A DNA stretch of 64,000 nucleotides from Rhizobiaceae bacterium (GTDB lineage: Bacteria; Pseudomonadota; Alphaproteobacteria; Rhizobiales; Rhizobiaceae), in the NCBI GenBank assembly GCA_017643495.1, contig JAEPNK010000001.1, positions 1,035,623 through 1,099,622 on the forward strand, given 5' to 3'. Of this stretch, positions 7,718 to 16,791 are shown piece after piece. The notes beneath the pieces are model-generated. The model had not been told where the DNA came from. It ran no database searches and saw only the letters and a list, made by a program, of their open reading frames with translations. Numbering within the stretch: position 1 is the first letter of the stretch; each line of letters begins with the position of its first letter. Position numbers and translations under genes: made by a program.

Positions 7718-8551
7718 TCAAGCAAGCTTTTTGAAGCGCAGCTTGTTGCGGCGAATAAATGCCTCCAGCGTCTCGGGTTGCCTTCCCAACACCGCCCGCG
7801 TCGTATCAGATGAGGTGGGGGTCGCACGTTCAAATCGCGGAAAAAAGTGAAGGAGTAGCATCACGCCGATATAGGTCCACGTGTTGCCAGTCTTTCGTAG
7901 ATACCACACGAAGCCAGGCAGGCTCGCACGTTCATAAGATATGCGTGTCCCTGCAATGCGATTGATTGTCAGGCACACTTCCGTGAATCCTTTCAACGCT
8001 CCGGAGCAGACCGAAACCGCGGGGATAGCGAATTTCCCGGATAATGCATTCGCACAAACAGCAGCGACATCGGCAACGGACACCCAATCCAGTTTGAGAT
8101 TTCCTGCAGGCAGGTAAATTCGATGGTTTTGAACAAGTTCTGGCCACAATGTCGTCAAGAGGTTGTCCATGAAATAGCTCGGCCGAACAAACACATGCCG
8201 AAAACCAAGTTTGGTGATTACCTTCTCGATTTTGGCATGCGGCAAATAGGTTTTGGTATCTGCGCCCTGCACAGAGAGGAAAACGATCAAAGTCTCCCTT
8301 GGGTAGTTTTCAAGGAACTGTCTAAAGATCTCCGGATCAGCAAGTTGCGGCGGCCGCATCAGAAAAATCGCATCAAATTCAGCAGGCGGCGCAATGCCAC
8401 GGGTGAAATCCAGTTGAGCAGCTATAGCAGTACCACCCGCATCAAAATCAGAATTCCGGCTTCCGGCGGTGACCTCGTGTCCGTCCGCGACCAACAGTTG
8501 AATGACTTCACGCCCGACATTGCCTGTTGCGCCCGTGACTAGAATATTCAT
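7718..8551 (-). CDS. NmrA/NAD(P)-binding Rossmann protein (atypical SDR)
   Basis: A 277-residue protein with an N-terminal NAD(P)-binding motif ILVTGATGNVG (3-13) and the length and order of NmrA-like atypical short-chain dehydrogenases. FVRPSYFMDNLL (about 125-136) is typical of this group; there is no YxxxK active site, as usual for NmrA-like redox sensors and isoflavone-reductase-like proteins. The ATG at 8551 has a GGGAGAGAG site. It stands alone on its strand between repeats. Confidence 0.8.
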   Translation of the reverse strand: MNILVTGATGNVGREVIQLLVADGHEVTAGSRNSDFDAGGTAIAAQLDFTRGIAPPAEFDAIFLMRPPQLADPEIFRQFLENYPRETLIVFLSVQGADTKTYLPHAKIEKVITKLGFRHVFVRPSYFMDNLLTTLWPELVQNHRIYLPAGNLKLDWVSVADVAAVCANALSGKFAIPAVSVCSGALKGFTEVCLTINRIAGTRISYERASLPGFVWYLRKTGNTWTYIGVMLLLHFFPRFERATPTSSDTTRAVLGRQPETLEAFIRRNKLRFKKLA

Positions 8552-8670
8552 CACTCTCTCCCGCGCAGATATATGAGAAGCGTCAGGCTGGGGTCACGCG
8601 ACAACTATCTGGCGCCTGTCTCGTCTAAAGGAAATACTGCTTTCAGAGACTACTGTGCCCCCCCGACGGC

Positions 8671-8775
8671 GGCAAGGTTCGCATACCGGACATTCTTTCT
8701 ACCTAGCCGAATGTCCGGTTCCCCTAAATTCCTGTCACCTCCACTGCCCGTTTATGTTTGCTTGCAAGCATGAAC
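8671..8775 (+). repeat. Dispersed hairpin repeat, intact copy
   Basis: This is the best-preserved hairpin of the family: CCGGACATTC at 8686-8695 and GAATGTCCGG at 8709-8718, 10-base perfect arms around a 13-base loop (TTTCTACCTAGCC). The tail to 8775 (CACTGCCCGTTTATG, GCTTGCAAGCATGAAC) is almost identical to 4022-4053. It fills the centre of the 342-base gap 8552-8893; the remainder shows no gene. Confidence 0.75.
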
Positions 8776-8893
8776 AGCAGCTTTATAGGCATGCTCACCA
8801 TTGACCTTCCATTTTAGCGCTTCCCTCTAGTCGTCTTGCCCCTCTAAACTGGTGTCGAATGAAGTCAGCTTTGCGTACAGACAGGACGAAGAC

Positions 8894-9607
8894 ATGCAAA
8901 TCTCAAACCGGAAATTTGCCATCACAGGCGCAAGTCGCGGGCTTGGCGCTGCATTGGCAATTGAAATGGCCCGGGCCGGGGCGCAGCTTGTTCTGCTGGC
9001 ACGAACCAGCGAAGCCCTTCAAGATGTCGCTGCTACAATCCTTGAAGAGACAGGCCAACAGGTCAGTGTCATGGCATGTGATCTGGCAAACAGCGAAAAG
9101 GCAACCGAAGCCGGTGAAAGACTGGCAACACAACACAGTGATCTGGATGGGCTGATACACAACGGGGCGATGTGGCTGCCGGGTTCGATGGATGAAGCTT
9201 CGGATACGGACATGGAGGCATGCATCGCCTCGGCGGCGGTAGGGTCGCTCATTTTGACGCGCCATCTTCTCCCGAACCTGAAGGCAAGAGATCATGCAGA
9301 CATCCACACTGTGGTCTCAACCAGCGCTCTGCCCAATCGCCCTCTTGAGGGGGCATCAGTCGCCTTCACTGCTGCAAAGTCGGCACAAGCAGGTTTTGTT
9401 CATGGTTTGGCAGAAGAGCTGAAAGATACCCGCATTCGGGTAACTTCGGTCTTTCCCGCGGATTTTGCAGACATCTCGCCAACCAATGCGGCTTGGCACA
9501 CGGCGTCACCCGATGACACACTGAGCAATCGTGAGGTTGTCAGCGCCATACTCTTCATACTCAACCAACCGCCCAAAGTGGCAATACGTTCATTGGTGAT
9601 CGAATAG
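8894..9607 (+). CDS. SDR family NAD(P)-binding protein with Tyr-to-Phe active site
   Basis: A 237-residue short-chain dehydrogenase with TGASRGLG (11-18) and LIHNGA at the NNAG position. The active-site region reads VVSTSALPN (Ser142/144) and F158-TAA-K162, so the catalytic tyrosine of YxxxK is phenylalanine while the lysine is kept. Loss of the Tyr hydroxyl usually abolishes classical reductase activity. The ATG at 8894 follows an AGGACGAAG site; the frame is open 14 codons further. The stop codon TAG overlaps the first bases of the E repeat at 9606. No partner genes are adjacent. Confidence 0.85.
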   Translation: MQISNRKFAITGASRGLGAALAIEMARAGAQLVLLARTSEALQDVAATILEETGQQVSVMACDLANSEKATEAGERLATQHSDLDGLIHNGAMWLPGSMDEASDTDMEACIASAAVGSLILTRHLLPNLKARDHADIHTVVSTSALPNRPLEGASVAFTAAKSAQAGFVHGLAEELKDTRIRVTSVFPADFADISPTNAAWHTASPDDTLSNREVVSAILFILNQPPKVAIRSLVIE

Positions 9608-9713
9608 CACCGTTTCATCGCTATCTTGCAGCGCTGTTTGTCCTTCACCTCCGAAGGTCATCTCCATGCCGGCCATTCGCCAGATTCCGGTACAAGATCG
9701 GCAATGAGCCCTT
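9606..9713 (+). repeat. Dispersed repeats E (copy 2) and tail block F (copy 3)
   Basis: Bases 9606-9656 match 7649-7700 (AGCACCGTTTCAT, GCTATCTTGC, TTGTCCTTCA). Bases 9682-9713 (GATTCCGGTACAAGATCGG to GAGCCC) match 5049-5080 and 1905-1938. Finding E joined to F here, and F joined to the RIME-like body at 5 kb, shows that the repeat blocks are combined as modules. Confidence 0.65.
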
Positions 9714-9767
9714 CCACGACATTTGCGGCAACGCGGCGCACATAACCGGGAAGGAAGCCCATCCTCG

Positions 9768-10544
9768 CTACATTGTGATGGTGACGTTCTCGCTCATGCG
9801 CCCCGCCAACTGTCGGGCTGCATCGCGCTGGCTACTCCAATCGTCCGTGATCGCGCCGAGATACGCCCGTCGCGCATGATCAAGTATCATAGCATCTGAG
9901 CCAGATAACCGCGAAATCGCCCATTCGGCGGCGGCATCCTTCGTGACGAACTTCCCCGTGCTGGCCGTGTGCCACATCCGCGCAAGTGTCAGCAGGGCGT
10001 TCCGCTCGTCTCCGTGCAATCCATTCAGCAAGTCCGGAAGTGAATCGCGCATAGCTTGGTTGACATGCTCTCTCGAAACGCCGGTCAGAAGTTCACTCCT
10101 CGGCGGTCCGAACAACGGAATGGCCTCCTGATGGGCCTGTGCGATAACCAGAGTATATTCAGGATCACGTTCAGGCATCGGCGTCTCACCGGCCTCGAAA
10201 GCCTCCCGCAGCCATTCTCCATAAACGAACTCCGCTCGCGCCGGGTAGTCACTGCGGTTGAGCTCGGCTTGGGAAAACACCATCACCTCAAGGCAGCGGG
10301 CGCCTCCCGGCACGGCAGGATGGCGTCCGGAAAGGTGCAGCAAGTCCAGTAACAAGCCGTTGCGCTGGCTCTCGGTCAGTTCGGACTGAACCGCTGCCAG
10401 AAGATCAATGTCGCTCTGCGGCTGGAGACCGCCGGACACGGCCGATCCATGCAGATATACACCAAGCAGCGCATCGTCGAGACGACGGTGCAAGATCAAC
10501 AAAGCCGACTGTATCTGTTCTGTCTTATGGGGTGCCACATGCAT
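9768..10544 (-). CDS. AadA-like aminoglycoside nucleotidyltransferase, ANT(3'')-type
   Basis: A 258-residue protein matching the AadA family in length and motif order. The nucleotidyltransferase core is G33-S34 with D45 and D47 (HGSAVSGGLQ, QSDIDLL), the third carboxylate is E86 (LEVMVF), and the helical C-terminal domain holds GDERNALLTLARMW and TGKFVTKDAAAEWA. Residues equivalent to Trp112 and Asp178 of Salmonella AadA, needed there for streptomycin modification, appear as W111 and D179. By homology it would adenylylate streptomycin or spectinomycin, but chromosomal environmental homologues can be silent or act on other compounds. It is not in an integron: no attC site or integrase is seen. 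Confidence 0.8.
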   Translation of the reverse strand: MHVAPHKTEQIQSALLILHRRLDDALLGVYLHGSAVSGGLQPQSDIDLLAAVQSELTESQRNGLLLDLLHLSGRHPAVPGGARCLEVMVFSQAELNRSDYPARAEFVYGEWLREAFEAGETPMPERDPEYTLVIAQAHQEAIPLFGPPRSELLTGVSREHVNQAMRDSLPDLLNGLHGDERNALLTLARMWHTASTGKFVTKDAAAEWAISRLSGSDAMILDHARRAYLGAITDDWSSQRDAARQLAGRMSENVTITM

Positions 10545-10579
10545 GATGCTATTCTAACGGACATAACTCATTATCGGAA

Positions 10580-10625
10580 GGCAGCAAGGTCCGCATACCG
10601 GACATCCGTTGTTCGACCAAATCCA
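10580..10625 (+). repeat. Dispersed hairpin repeat, degraded copy
   Basis: The left part, GGCAGCAAGGTCCGCATACC followed by GGACAT, matches the copies at 3951 and 8671; the loop and right arm have diverged (TTCGACCAAATCCAATGGTC), so the hairpin is lost. This is the last copy seen, just before the ArsR-SRPBCC promoter. Confidence 0.55.
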
Positions 10626-10708
10626 ATGGTCACCCTTCCACAAATTTCCGATGAAAGCGCTCGGACTTTTGGGTTCCGAAAATTACCATTCGCAGACAAT
10701 TCACGGTT

Positions 10709-10761
10709 ATTACGCAGGTAAATACCTGCGCTTGACATGCAGGTATTTACCTGCGTAATAT
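10709..10761 (+). promoter_or_regulatory. Promoter with nested palindromic operators, probably leaderless
   Basis: A perfect 21-base inverted repeat (arms 10709-10729 and 10739-10759, 9-base spacer) in which each arm contains its own near-palindrome, GCAGGTAAATACCTGC on the left and GCAGGTATTTACCTGC on the right. A TTGACA -35 box lies at 10732-10737 and a TAATAT -10 box at 10756-10761, with an 18-base spacer that is almost exactly the second palindrome. The expected transcription start, about seven bases after the -10, coincides with the ATG at 10769, and no Shine-Dalgarno sequence is present. I infer autorepression by the downstream ArsR-type protein and a leaderless transcript. Confidence 0.8.
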
Positions 10762-10768
10762 CTCCTGT

Positions 10769-11548
10769 ATGGCAGATAATTCACATGACGACGATAAAGT
10801 ATTCAAGGCTTTGGGCGATCCCGCCCGCAGGCGGCTCATGGACCGGCTGTACCGGAAGAATGGCCAGGCACTGACCGAGCTTTGTGCATCCATGGGCATG
10901 GCACGGCAATCCGTGACCCAGCATTTGGGCTTGCTCCAGGAGGCAAACCTGATCAGTACCACGCGCCGGGGCCGGGAAAAGCTTCATTTCATTAACCCGG
11001 TCCCGCTGCACGATGTGTACCGGCGATGGGTCCGCAAGTTCGAAACCGGTCGTCTCGCACTGCTTCATGATCTCAAGCATAATCTCGAAAGGAATGAAGG
11101 AATGACCGACAAGTCGGCAAGTTTTGTCTATGTGACCTATATCCGGACGACACCGGAGAAGGTCTATGAAGCAATCACCACACCCGGGATCTCGCGTCAG
11201 TATTGGGGGCACGAGAATGTTTCCGGCTGGTCGCCCGGAGCGAGGTGGGAACACATCCGCGCAAACAATGATGCGACGGTTGAAATTGTTGGAGAGGTCA
11301 TAAAAGCCGAACCGCCCCATCTGCTGGTCATCACATGGTCAGCAGCTTCCAGGGCGGATGATCCCGACGAGGAAAGTCGCGTTACATTCGAGATGGAAGC
11401 GCAAGAAAACGGAATGGTCAAACTCACTGTGACCCATGACCAACTCCAGCCGGGTAGCGGAATGGAGCAGGGCATCGGCAAGGGATGGCCGCTGGTTCTG
11501 TCCAGCATGAAATCCTTCCTCGAAACGGGCACCGGCATTGACCTGTGA
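10769..11548 (+). CDS. ArsR-type HTH fused to SRPBCC (AHSA1-like) domain
   Basis: A 259-residue two-domain protein. Residues 8-75 are an ArsR winged HTH (FKALGDPARRRLMDRLY, SMGMARQSVTQHLGLLQEA, TTRRGREKLHF). A helical linker, residues 80-112, leads to an SRPBCC/AHSA1 ligand-pocket domain from about 118 (VYVTYIRTTPEKVYEAITTP, SPGARWEH). The HTH has no obvious metal-binding cysteines, so this is not a metal sensor of the classical ArsR type; the SRPBCC domain may sense a hydrophobic ligand. The ATG follows the -10 box by seven bases. The GFA gene starts 32 bases downstream on the same strand. The same pair occurs as separate genes at 45535-46202. Confidence 0.85.
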   Translation: MADNSHDDDKVFKALGDPARRRLMDRLYRKNGQALTELCASMGMARQSVTQHLGLLQEANLISTTRRGREKLHFINPVPLHDVYRRWVRKFETGRLALLHDLKHNLERNEGMTDKSASFVYVTYIRTTPEKVYEAITTPGISRQYWGHENVSGWSPGARWEHIRANNDATVEIVGEVIKAEPPHLLVITWSAASRADDPDEESRVTFEMEAQENGMVKLTVTHDQLQPGSGMEQGIGKGWPLVLSSMKSFLETGTGIDL

Positions 11549-11579
11549 AACCTGCAAATCATCCAGTCGGGAGATCGCA

Positions 11580-11996
11580 ATGACAAGGAAATATACGGGA
11601 CAATGCGCCTGCGGCACCGTCCGAATTGAAGCCGTGGGCGAACCTGTGGCGGAGCTTCACTGCCAGTGCAGGCACTGCCAGCTTCGCTCGGGAACCGGAC
11701 ACAGTTCTTTTTTGGTGTTTGATAAGCCGGGTACTGTCAAAATCGATGGTGAAACCAGGAACTGGACTGTCGTCGCCGACAGCGGGAATGAGAAACACCA
11801 GGCGTTCTGTCCGGATTGTGGAACGCCGACCCACGTGACATTTGCGGCCAGTCCGGATGTCACGGCGATCAGCCCCAGCCTGCTCGACAGGCCCGGCCAG
11901 TTCATGCCGAAACTCGTAACCTATGCAAGCAGCGCTGTGCCTTGGGATGCCCAGGAGCCGTTGCTGGCCAGGTTTGACAAATTGCCAACCAGCTGA
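11580..11996 (+). CDS. GFA-family zinc-binding protein
   Basis: A 138-residue protein of the GFA (glutathione-dependent formaldehyde-activating enzyme-like, CENP-V type) family. The zinc ligands are visible in order: C9 and C11 (GQCACG), C28, C30 and C33 (HCQCRHC), C77 and C80 (FCPDCGTP). Most family members have no proven enzyme activity. The ATG at 11580 has a GGGAG site. It follows the ArsR-SRPBCC gene closely and is likely in its operon, so its expression should follow that operator. Confidence 0.85.
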   Translation: MTRKYTGQCACGTVRIEAVGEPVAELHCQCRHCQLRSGTGHSSFLVFDKPGTVKIDGETRNWTVVADSGNEKHQAFCPDCGTPTHVTFAASPDVTAISPSLLDRPGQFMPKLVTYASSAVPWDAQEPLLARFDKLPTS

Positions 11997-12080
11997 ACCG
12001 CAAGGCCTCACAGTTTTGTGCCAGTCAAGCGATGCGGAGCATCGTTGACCAATACAAAGTCATGGGCTCAGGGAAAAGAA

Positions 12081-12104
12081 AAGGGCGGTCCGAAGACCGC
12101 CCTT
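12081..12104 (-). terminator. Rho-independent terminator of groESL
   Basis: Stem AAGGGCGGTC/GACCGCCCTT with a CGAA loop. On the minus strand the stem is followed by TTTTCTTTTCCC, the expected U-rich tail. It lies about 110 bases past the groEL stop. Confidence 0.85.
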
Positions 12105-12188
12105 CCATAAATCCCGGATGATGGCTCCCGGTATTTTGCTGTGCAAATGACCTGTCGCTTTTAGCTCAGGCTTTGCCGGGAGACCTCA

Positions 12189-12213
12189 CCACTTTTGGCT
12201 TTGCCAAAAGTGG
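12189..12213 (-). other. Perfect 11-base hairpin directly after the groEL stop
   Basis: CCACTTTTGGC and GCCAAAAGTGG form an 11-base perfect stem with a three-base loop, ending one base before the groEL TAA. It has no U-tract. It may be an mRNA 3' stabiliser or processing site between groEL and the real terminator at 12081-12104. Confidence 0.6.
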
Positions 12214-12214
12214 C

Positions 12215-13852
<1,638 letters not shown>

Positions 13853-13923
13853 TTAGCTCCTTTTAAAGCAGTCCGGGGACATGCCTTGTTTCTGGTAGAT
13901 TGTGTGAATGAGGCGTGTGGCTG

Positions 13924-14220
13924 TTAGCCGACAATGCCCATGATGTCGGATTCTTTCATGATCAGCAGGTCTTCGCCGTTGATCTTGACTTCCGTACCGG
14001 ACCACTTGCCGAAAAGCACATGATCGCCAGCTTTCACGTCAAGCTCGACAAGCTTGCCGTTTTCATCACGGGTTCCGGAACCCACTGCCACGATTTCACC
14101 TTCGGAAGGTTTTTCCTGGGCGGTGTCCGGAAGGATGATGCCGCCTGCAGTTTTTTCCTCTGCATTTACCCGGCGGACAACCACGCGGTCGTGCAGGGGA
14201 CGAAATTTCAGTTTTGCCAT
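13924..14220 (-). CDS. groS: Co-chaperonin GroES (10 kDa)
   Basis: A 98-residue GroES. The N-terminal [13 protein letters not shown], the mobile loop [12 protein letters not shown] (about 21-32) with the GroEL-contacting GGIIL, and the C-terminal [10 protein letters not shown] are all present. It caps the GroEL ring. It is the first gene of the groESL operon, about 60 bases downstream of the CIRCE element. Confidence 0.98.
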   Translation of the reverse strand: MAKLKFRPLHDRVVVRRVNAEEKTAGGIILPDTAQEKPSEGEIVAVGSGTRDENGKLVELDVKAGDHVLFGKWSGTEVKINGEDLLIMKESDIMGIVG

Positions 14221-14281
14221 TTTGTCTTACCCATTAGTCAGAGCATGCCAAGGCACGCCGTTAATGTTTTTTGCAATTGTG

Positions 14282-14308
14282 TTAGCACTCTGATGTGGTG
14301 AGTGCTAC
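14282..14308 (-). promoter_or_regulatory. CIRCE operator of groESL
   Basis: TTAGCACTC, nine bases, GAGTGCTAC: the HrcA-binding CIRCE consensus with one mismatch in the last base of one arm. Upstream on the minus strand is a TTGACA box (14339-14344); the hexamer 17 bases further (TACTTC, 14316-14321) is a poor -10 match, so the core promoter assignment is weak. hrcA itself is not in the window. Confidence 0.9.
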
Positions 14309-14436
14309 GCGCGCTGAAGTAATGACGACCCGGCGTGATGTCAAGAAAATGCGCTCGGAAATTTCGGACTTTTTGATGATTCTTGATGATTCGGAGCGCC
14401 GAGGTCCGAAACTTGCGCCGCTGCGGCGTGACCGGC

Positions 14437-15753
14437 CTATTTTTTCGAGGCCTTTTTGCTCCCCTGGCGGCTGGTCGCCGGAAACTTCGGGGGACTGAAG
14501 AAACTTCCCTGGGCAAACCGTACCTGGTGGTCGATCAGGTGCACGGCCTGGCGCTCGTGCTCGACACCGGTCACGATCAGCGTTGCACCAGTCTCCTCAC
14601 AGGCAATCATCAGCTCGCTTTGTGGTCCGTTCAGTGAAATGGCATCAAGGCTTTCAAGCTCCGAGACGGGCATTTTGGCATAGGTGAACAGGCCTTGTGC
14701 GAGTGTTTCTCCTGCACCTTCCTGATCTTGGCAGCCGGAAAGGCAAAGGGCAAAGCCGCGCTCGAGTATCTGGCGCAATCGCGTACGCTGGGTTTTTGAA
14801 AACCCGGCATGTTCCGCCTGGCTGATTTCCCAGACGATGTTCTTGCCAAGCTTGCGCTGTGCTTCCAGCATTTCGTCAAACGCGTCAAAGGCAGAACCGG
14901 ATTTGAATGTGGTGCCAGAAACCGGCACAAAGACAAGCGGCGACTTGCCCTGGCGCCGAAGGGAGCGGACCAGGCTGAGCGCACGGTCGGCAAGGCACTT
15001 GTCGAAGCGCCGCAACTCCTTGTCGCTTTCAAGTGCCGAAAGAACGGTGGCATGATCATGCAACTGGCCTACAAAATCCTCGACGCACGCCGATGCTTCA
15101 AAGGCAAAGACTTCGCGATTGTCGAGTGAGACGGCAGGTTGCAGGCGGATCTGGATTTCATCCGTGTCAAACTCTGCCCTGCTGCGCGAACCGGACTTGT
15201 CCCTGGCTGGTGTTTGTTCGGCCTTTTTGGCAGGGGAGGGATGCAGCAGGACCACATTGCCGGTTTCGCTGATACCGGCATCTTCTGCAACGGGCTTGTC
15301 GGCTGCGGACCTGTCTTCGGGAAACAGCGTTGTTCGCGCATGAATGTTGTCCCGGTTGCTGGCAGCAATGTCGGAATGAACCCGCCCAGCCAGCTTTCGT
15401 TCCATCCGTTCGATCCGGGAGAGAGCGGGTATGCTGTTCTCAACCGTGTCAATGCGCGATGACAAGCGTCCCTCGTGTGAGCGTATCCCCGCTTCCAGCC
15501 TCCGCAATTTGCGGGTCAGCTGTTCAATGCGGATGATGGTGGCAAACGATATCAGGACAGAAAACACGATCCCGCCGGTAATCGCAGCGGGAATGAGCGG
15601 AACATCGGCATGGGTGAGCAGAAGCCATGCGGCAAGCGCCCCGGCGAGTGCCGCCCCGGTTGCCATTGCAATCATGTTGTCTGTCAGTCTCATCTTCCGG
15701 TTGCCTGTCCGTTTCTTCCGGCTCGCAGCAATGCCTGCCTGAACCGTGATCAT
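14437..15753 (-). CDS. Membrane-anchored degenerate EAL-domain protein
   Basis: About 438 residues. There are two membrane helices (about 27-47 and 54-74), a charged coiled-coil stretch (76-122), a disordered linker and a C-terminal EAL-fold domain (from about 195). The EAL signature FEALLR is FEASAC here, the second acidic motif reads VWEISQAE, and the DDFG and KID metal-binding motifs are absent or changed, so cyclic di-GMP hydrolysis is unlikely. A binding or sensor role is the inference. The start is uncertain: ATG 15753 was chosen over a TTG at 15777 and an ATG at 15693, none with a strong ribosome-binding site. Confidence 0.75.
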   Translation of the reverse strand: MITVQAGIAASRKKRTGNRKMRLTDNMIAMATGAALAGALAAWLLLTHADVPLIPAAITGGIVFSVLISFATIIRIEQLTRKLRRLEAGIRSHEGRLSSRIDTVENSIPALSRIERMERKLAGRVHSDIAASNRDNIHARTTLFPEDRSAADKPVAEDAGISETGNVVLLHPSPAKKAEQTPARDKSGSRSRAEFDTDEIQIRLQPAVSLDNREVFAFEASACVEDFVGQLHDHATVLSALESDKELRRFDKCLADRALSLVRSLRRQGKSPLVFVPVSGTTFKSGSAFDAFDEMLEAQRKLGKNIVWEISQAEHAGFSKTQRTRLRQILERGFALCLSGCQDQEGAGETLAQGLFTYAKMPVSELESLDAISLNGPQSELMIACEETGATLIVTGVEHERQAVHLIDHQVRFAQGSFFSPPKFPATSRQGSKKASKK

Positions 15754-16020
15754 GTCTACCGATAAAGGCAGGAACAAGAAATTGCGAGAATATTGCCTTC
15801 CGATGGTAAGGGAACAGGGTTAATGCAAACAGCTGGCCGAAATGCGGGCCATGGTATCAAGCACTCAATGTCATCCCGGATGGGTACCCTGTATCTTTCC
15901 CCGGAAGCGCGTGTAAAAATATGGTAACGGCGTCTTCTGTTGACCGGACGTTGCCATGGGATGTGAAATCCCGGAAACTTGAAACATTTGCGAAACACTG
16001 AAATCGGGTGGAACACGAAA

Positions 16021-16629
16021 ATGAAAACTCATGCTGGCACTTTCGCGCTATCGGTTTTGCTGGTGGCAATTGCCGGGCCAGCCCTGGCCCAACCTTCCTT
16101 CGACTGCTCGAATGTCAGAAGTGAGAGCACGGAAGCCTTGATCTGTGGCGATCCGGAACTCTCTGCCCTGGACCGGGAAATGGACCGCTTGTACAGCAAG
16201 GTGCGGGAACAGGCTTCCGCAGAGGATTTCCGGATAATCCGCGCCTATCAGATTGGCTGGGTCAAGGGGCGAAACGAAAGCTGGAAAGTGGATAATCCGC
16301 GCGAATTTGTTATGGAAGAATACCGGGAGCGTATTTCCGTTCTCAAGGTGCAGGCCGGAGAAGTCGAGGTGCCGCCTCCCGTTTCATACAAGTGCACAGG
16401 TGGCGAGTTTCAAGACCTGACGGCTGTTTTCTACGATATCGATCCCCCTGTCGGCGTGTTTACGCGGGTGCCGGGCGGGGAGTGGCCGCAATACATTGCC
16501 AATGGTTGGGATGACAATGGCGCAATCCACTACAATACCGGCGGTCTGGACTTCGTTGACCGGGATGGCAGTGCGAACCTCAACTGGGCCGGAACGCTGA
16601 TGCAGTGTACCCGGACAGGTGCAAACTAG
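16021..16629 (+). CDS. Secreted protein with LprI-like and MliC-like lysozyme inhibitor domains
   Basis: A 202-residue exported protein. The signal peptide ends at ALA|QPS (cleavage after 23). Residues 27-112 match the LprI/DUF1311 pattern (SFDCSNVRSESTEALICGDP, SALDREMDRLYSKV, YQIGWVKGRNESW). Residues 123-198 match the MliC/PliC pattern: YKCTGGEF at the start, NGAIHYNTGGLDFVDRDG in the middle and NWAGTLMQC at the end, with Cys125 and Cys196 placed for the usual disulfide. Both families are known lysozyme inhibitors of the bacterial envelope. A GGGTGG site precedes the ATG. Domain calls are from motifs only. Confidence 0.75.
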   Translation: MKTHAGTFALSVLLVAIAGPALAQPSFDCSNVRSESTEALICGDPELSALDREMDRLYSKVREQASAEDFRIIRAYQIGWVKGRNESWKVDNPREFVMEEYRERISVLKVQAGEVEVPPPVSYKCTGGEFQDLTAVFYDIDPPVGVFTRVPGGEWPQYIANGWDDNGAIHYNTGGLDFVDRDGSANLNWAGTLMQCTRTGAN

Positions 16630-16791
16630 GCACTGGTTATCGCAGGTCTGCATTGCTGGTTGGTCCAGCCCGGTCAGCCAGTGCCCCATCGCGTACAGCC
16701 TGTGGCGTAAAGCCCATGGAGTAAGGCATTGTGTATCCGTTCCATCTGTGCGACTACGCCGCAAAAAGTTTCACCATACCGGATCATCTGA

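Noticed and set aside
1867-10625. Chromosomal integron or cassette array with attC sites
   Set aside because: No integrase, no paired GTTRRRY/RYYYAAC sites at gene ends (a lone CCTAAC at 3982 is not conserved in other copies), and genes lie in both orientations.
10560-10768. Insertion sequence remnant suggested by large inverted repeats
   Set aside because: The inverted repeat is too short and too close to a -35/-10 pair; there is no transposase and the arms fit an operator.
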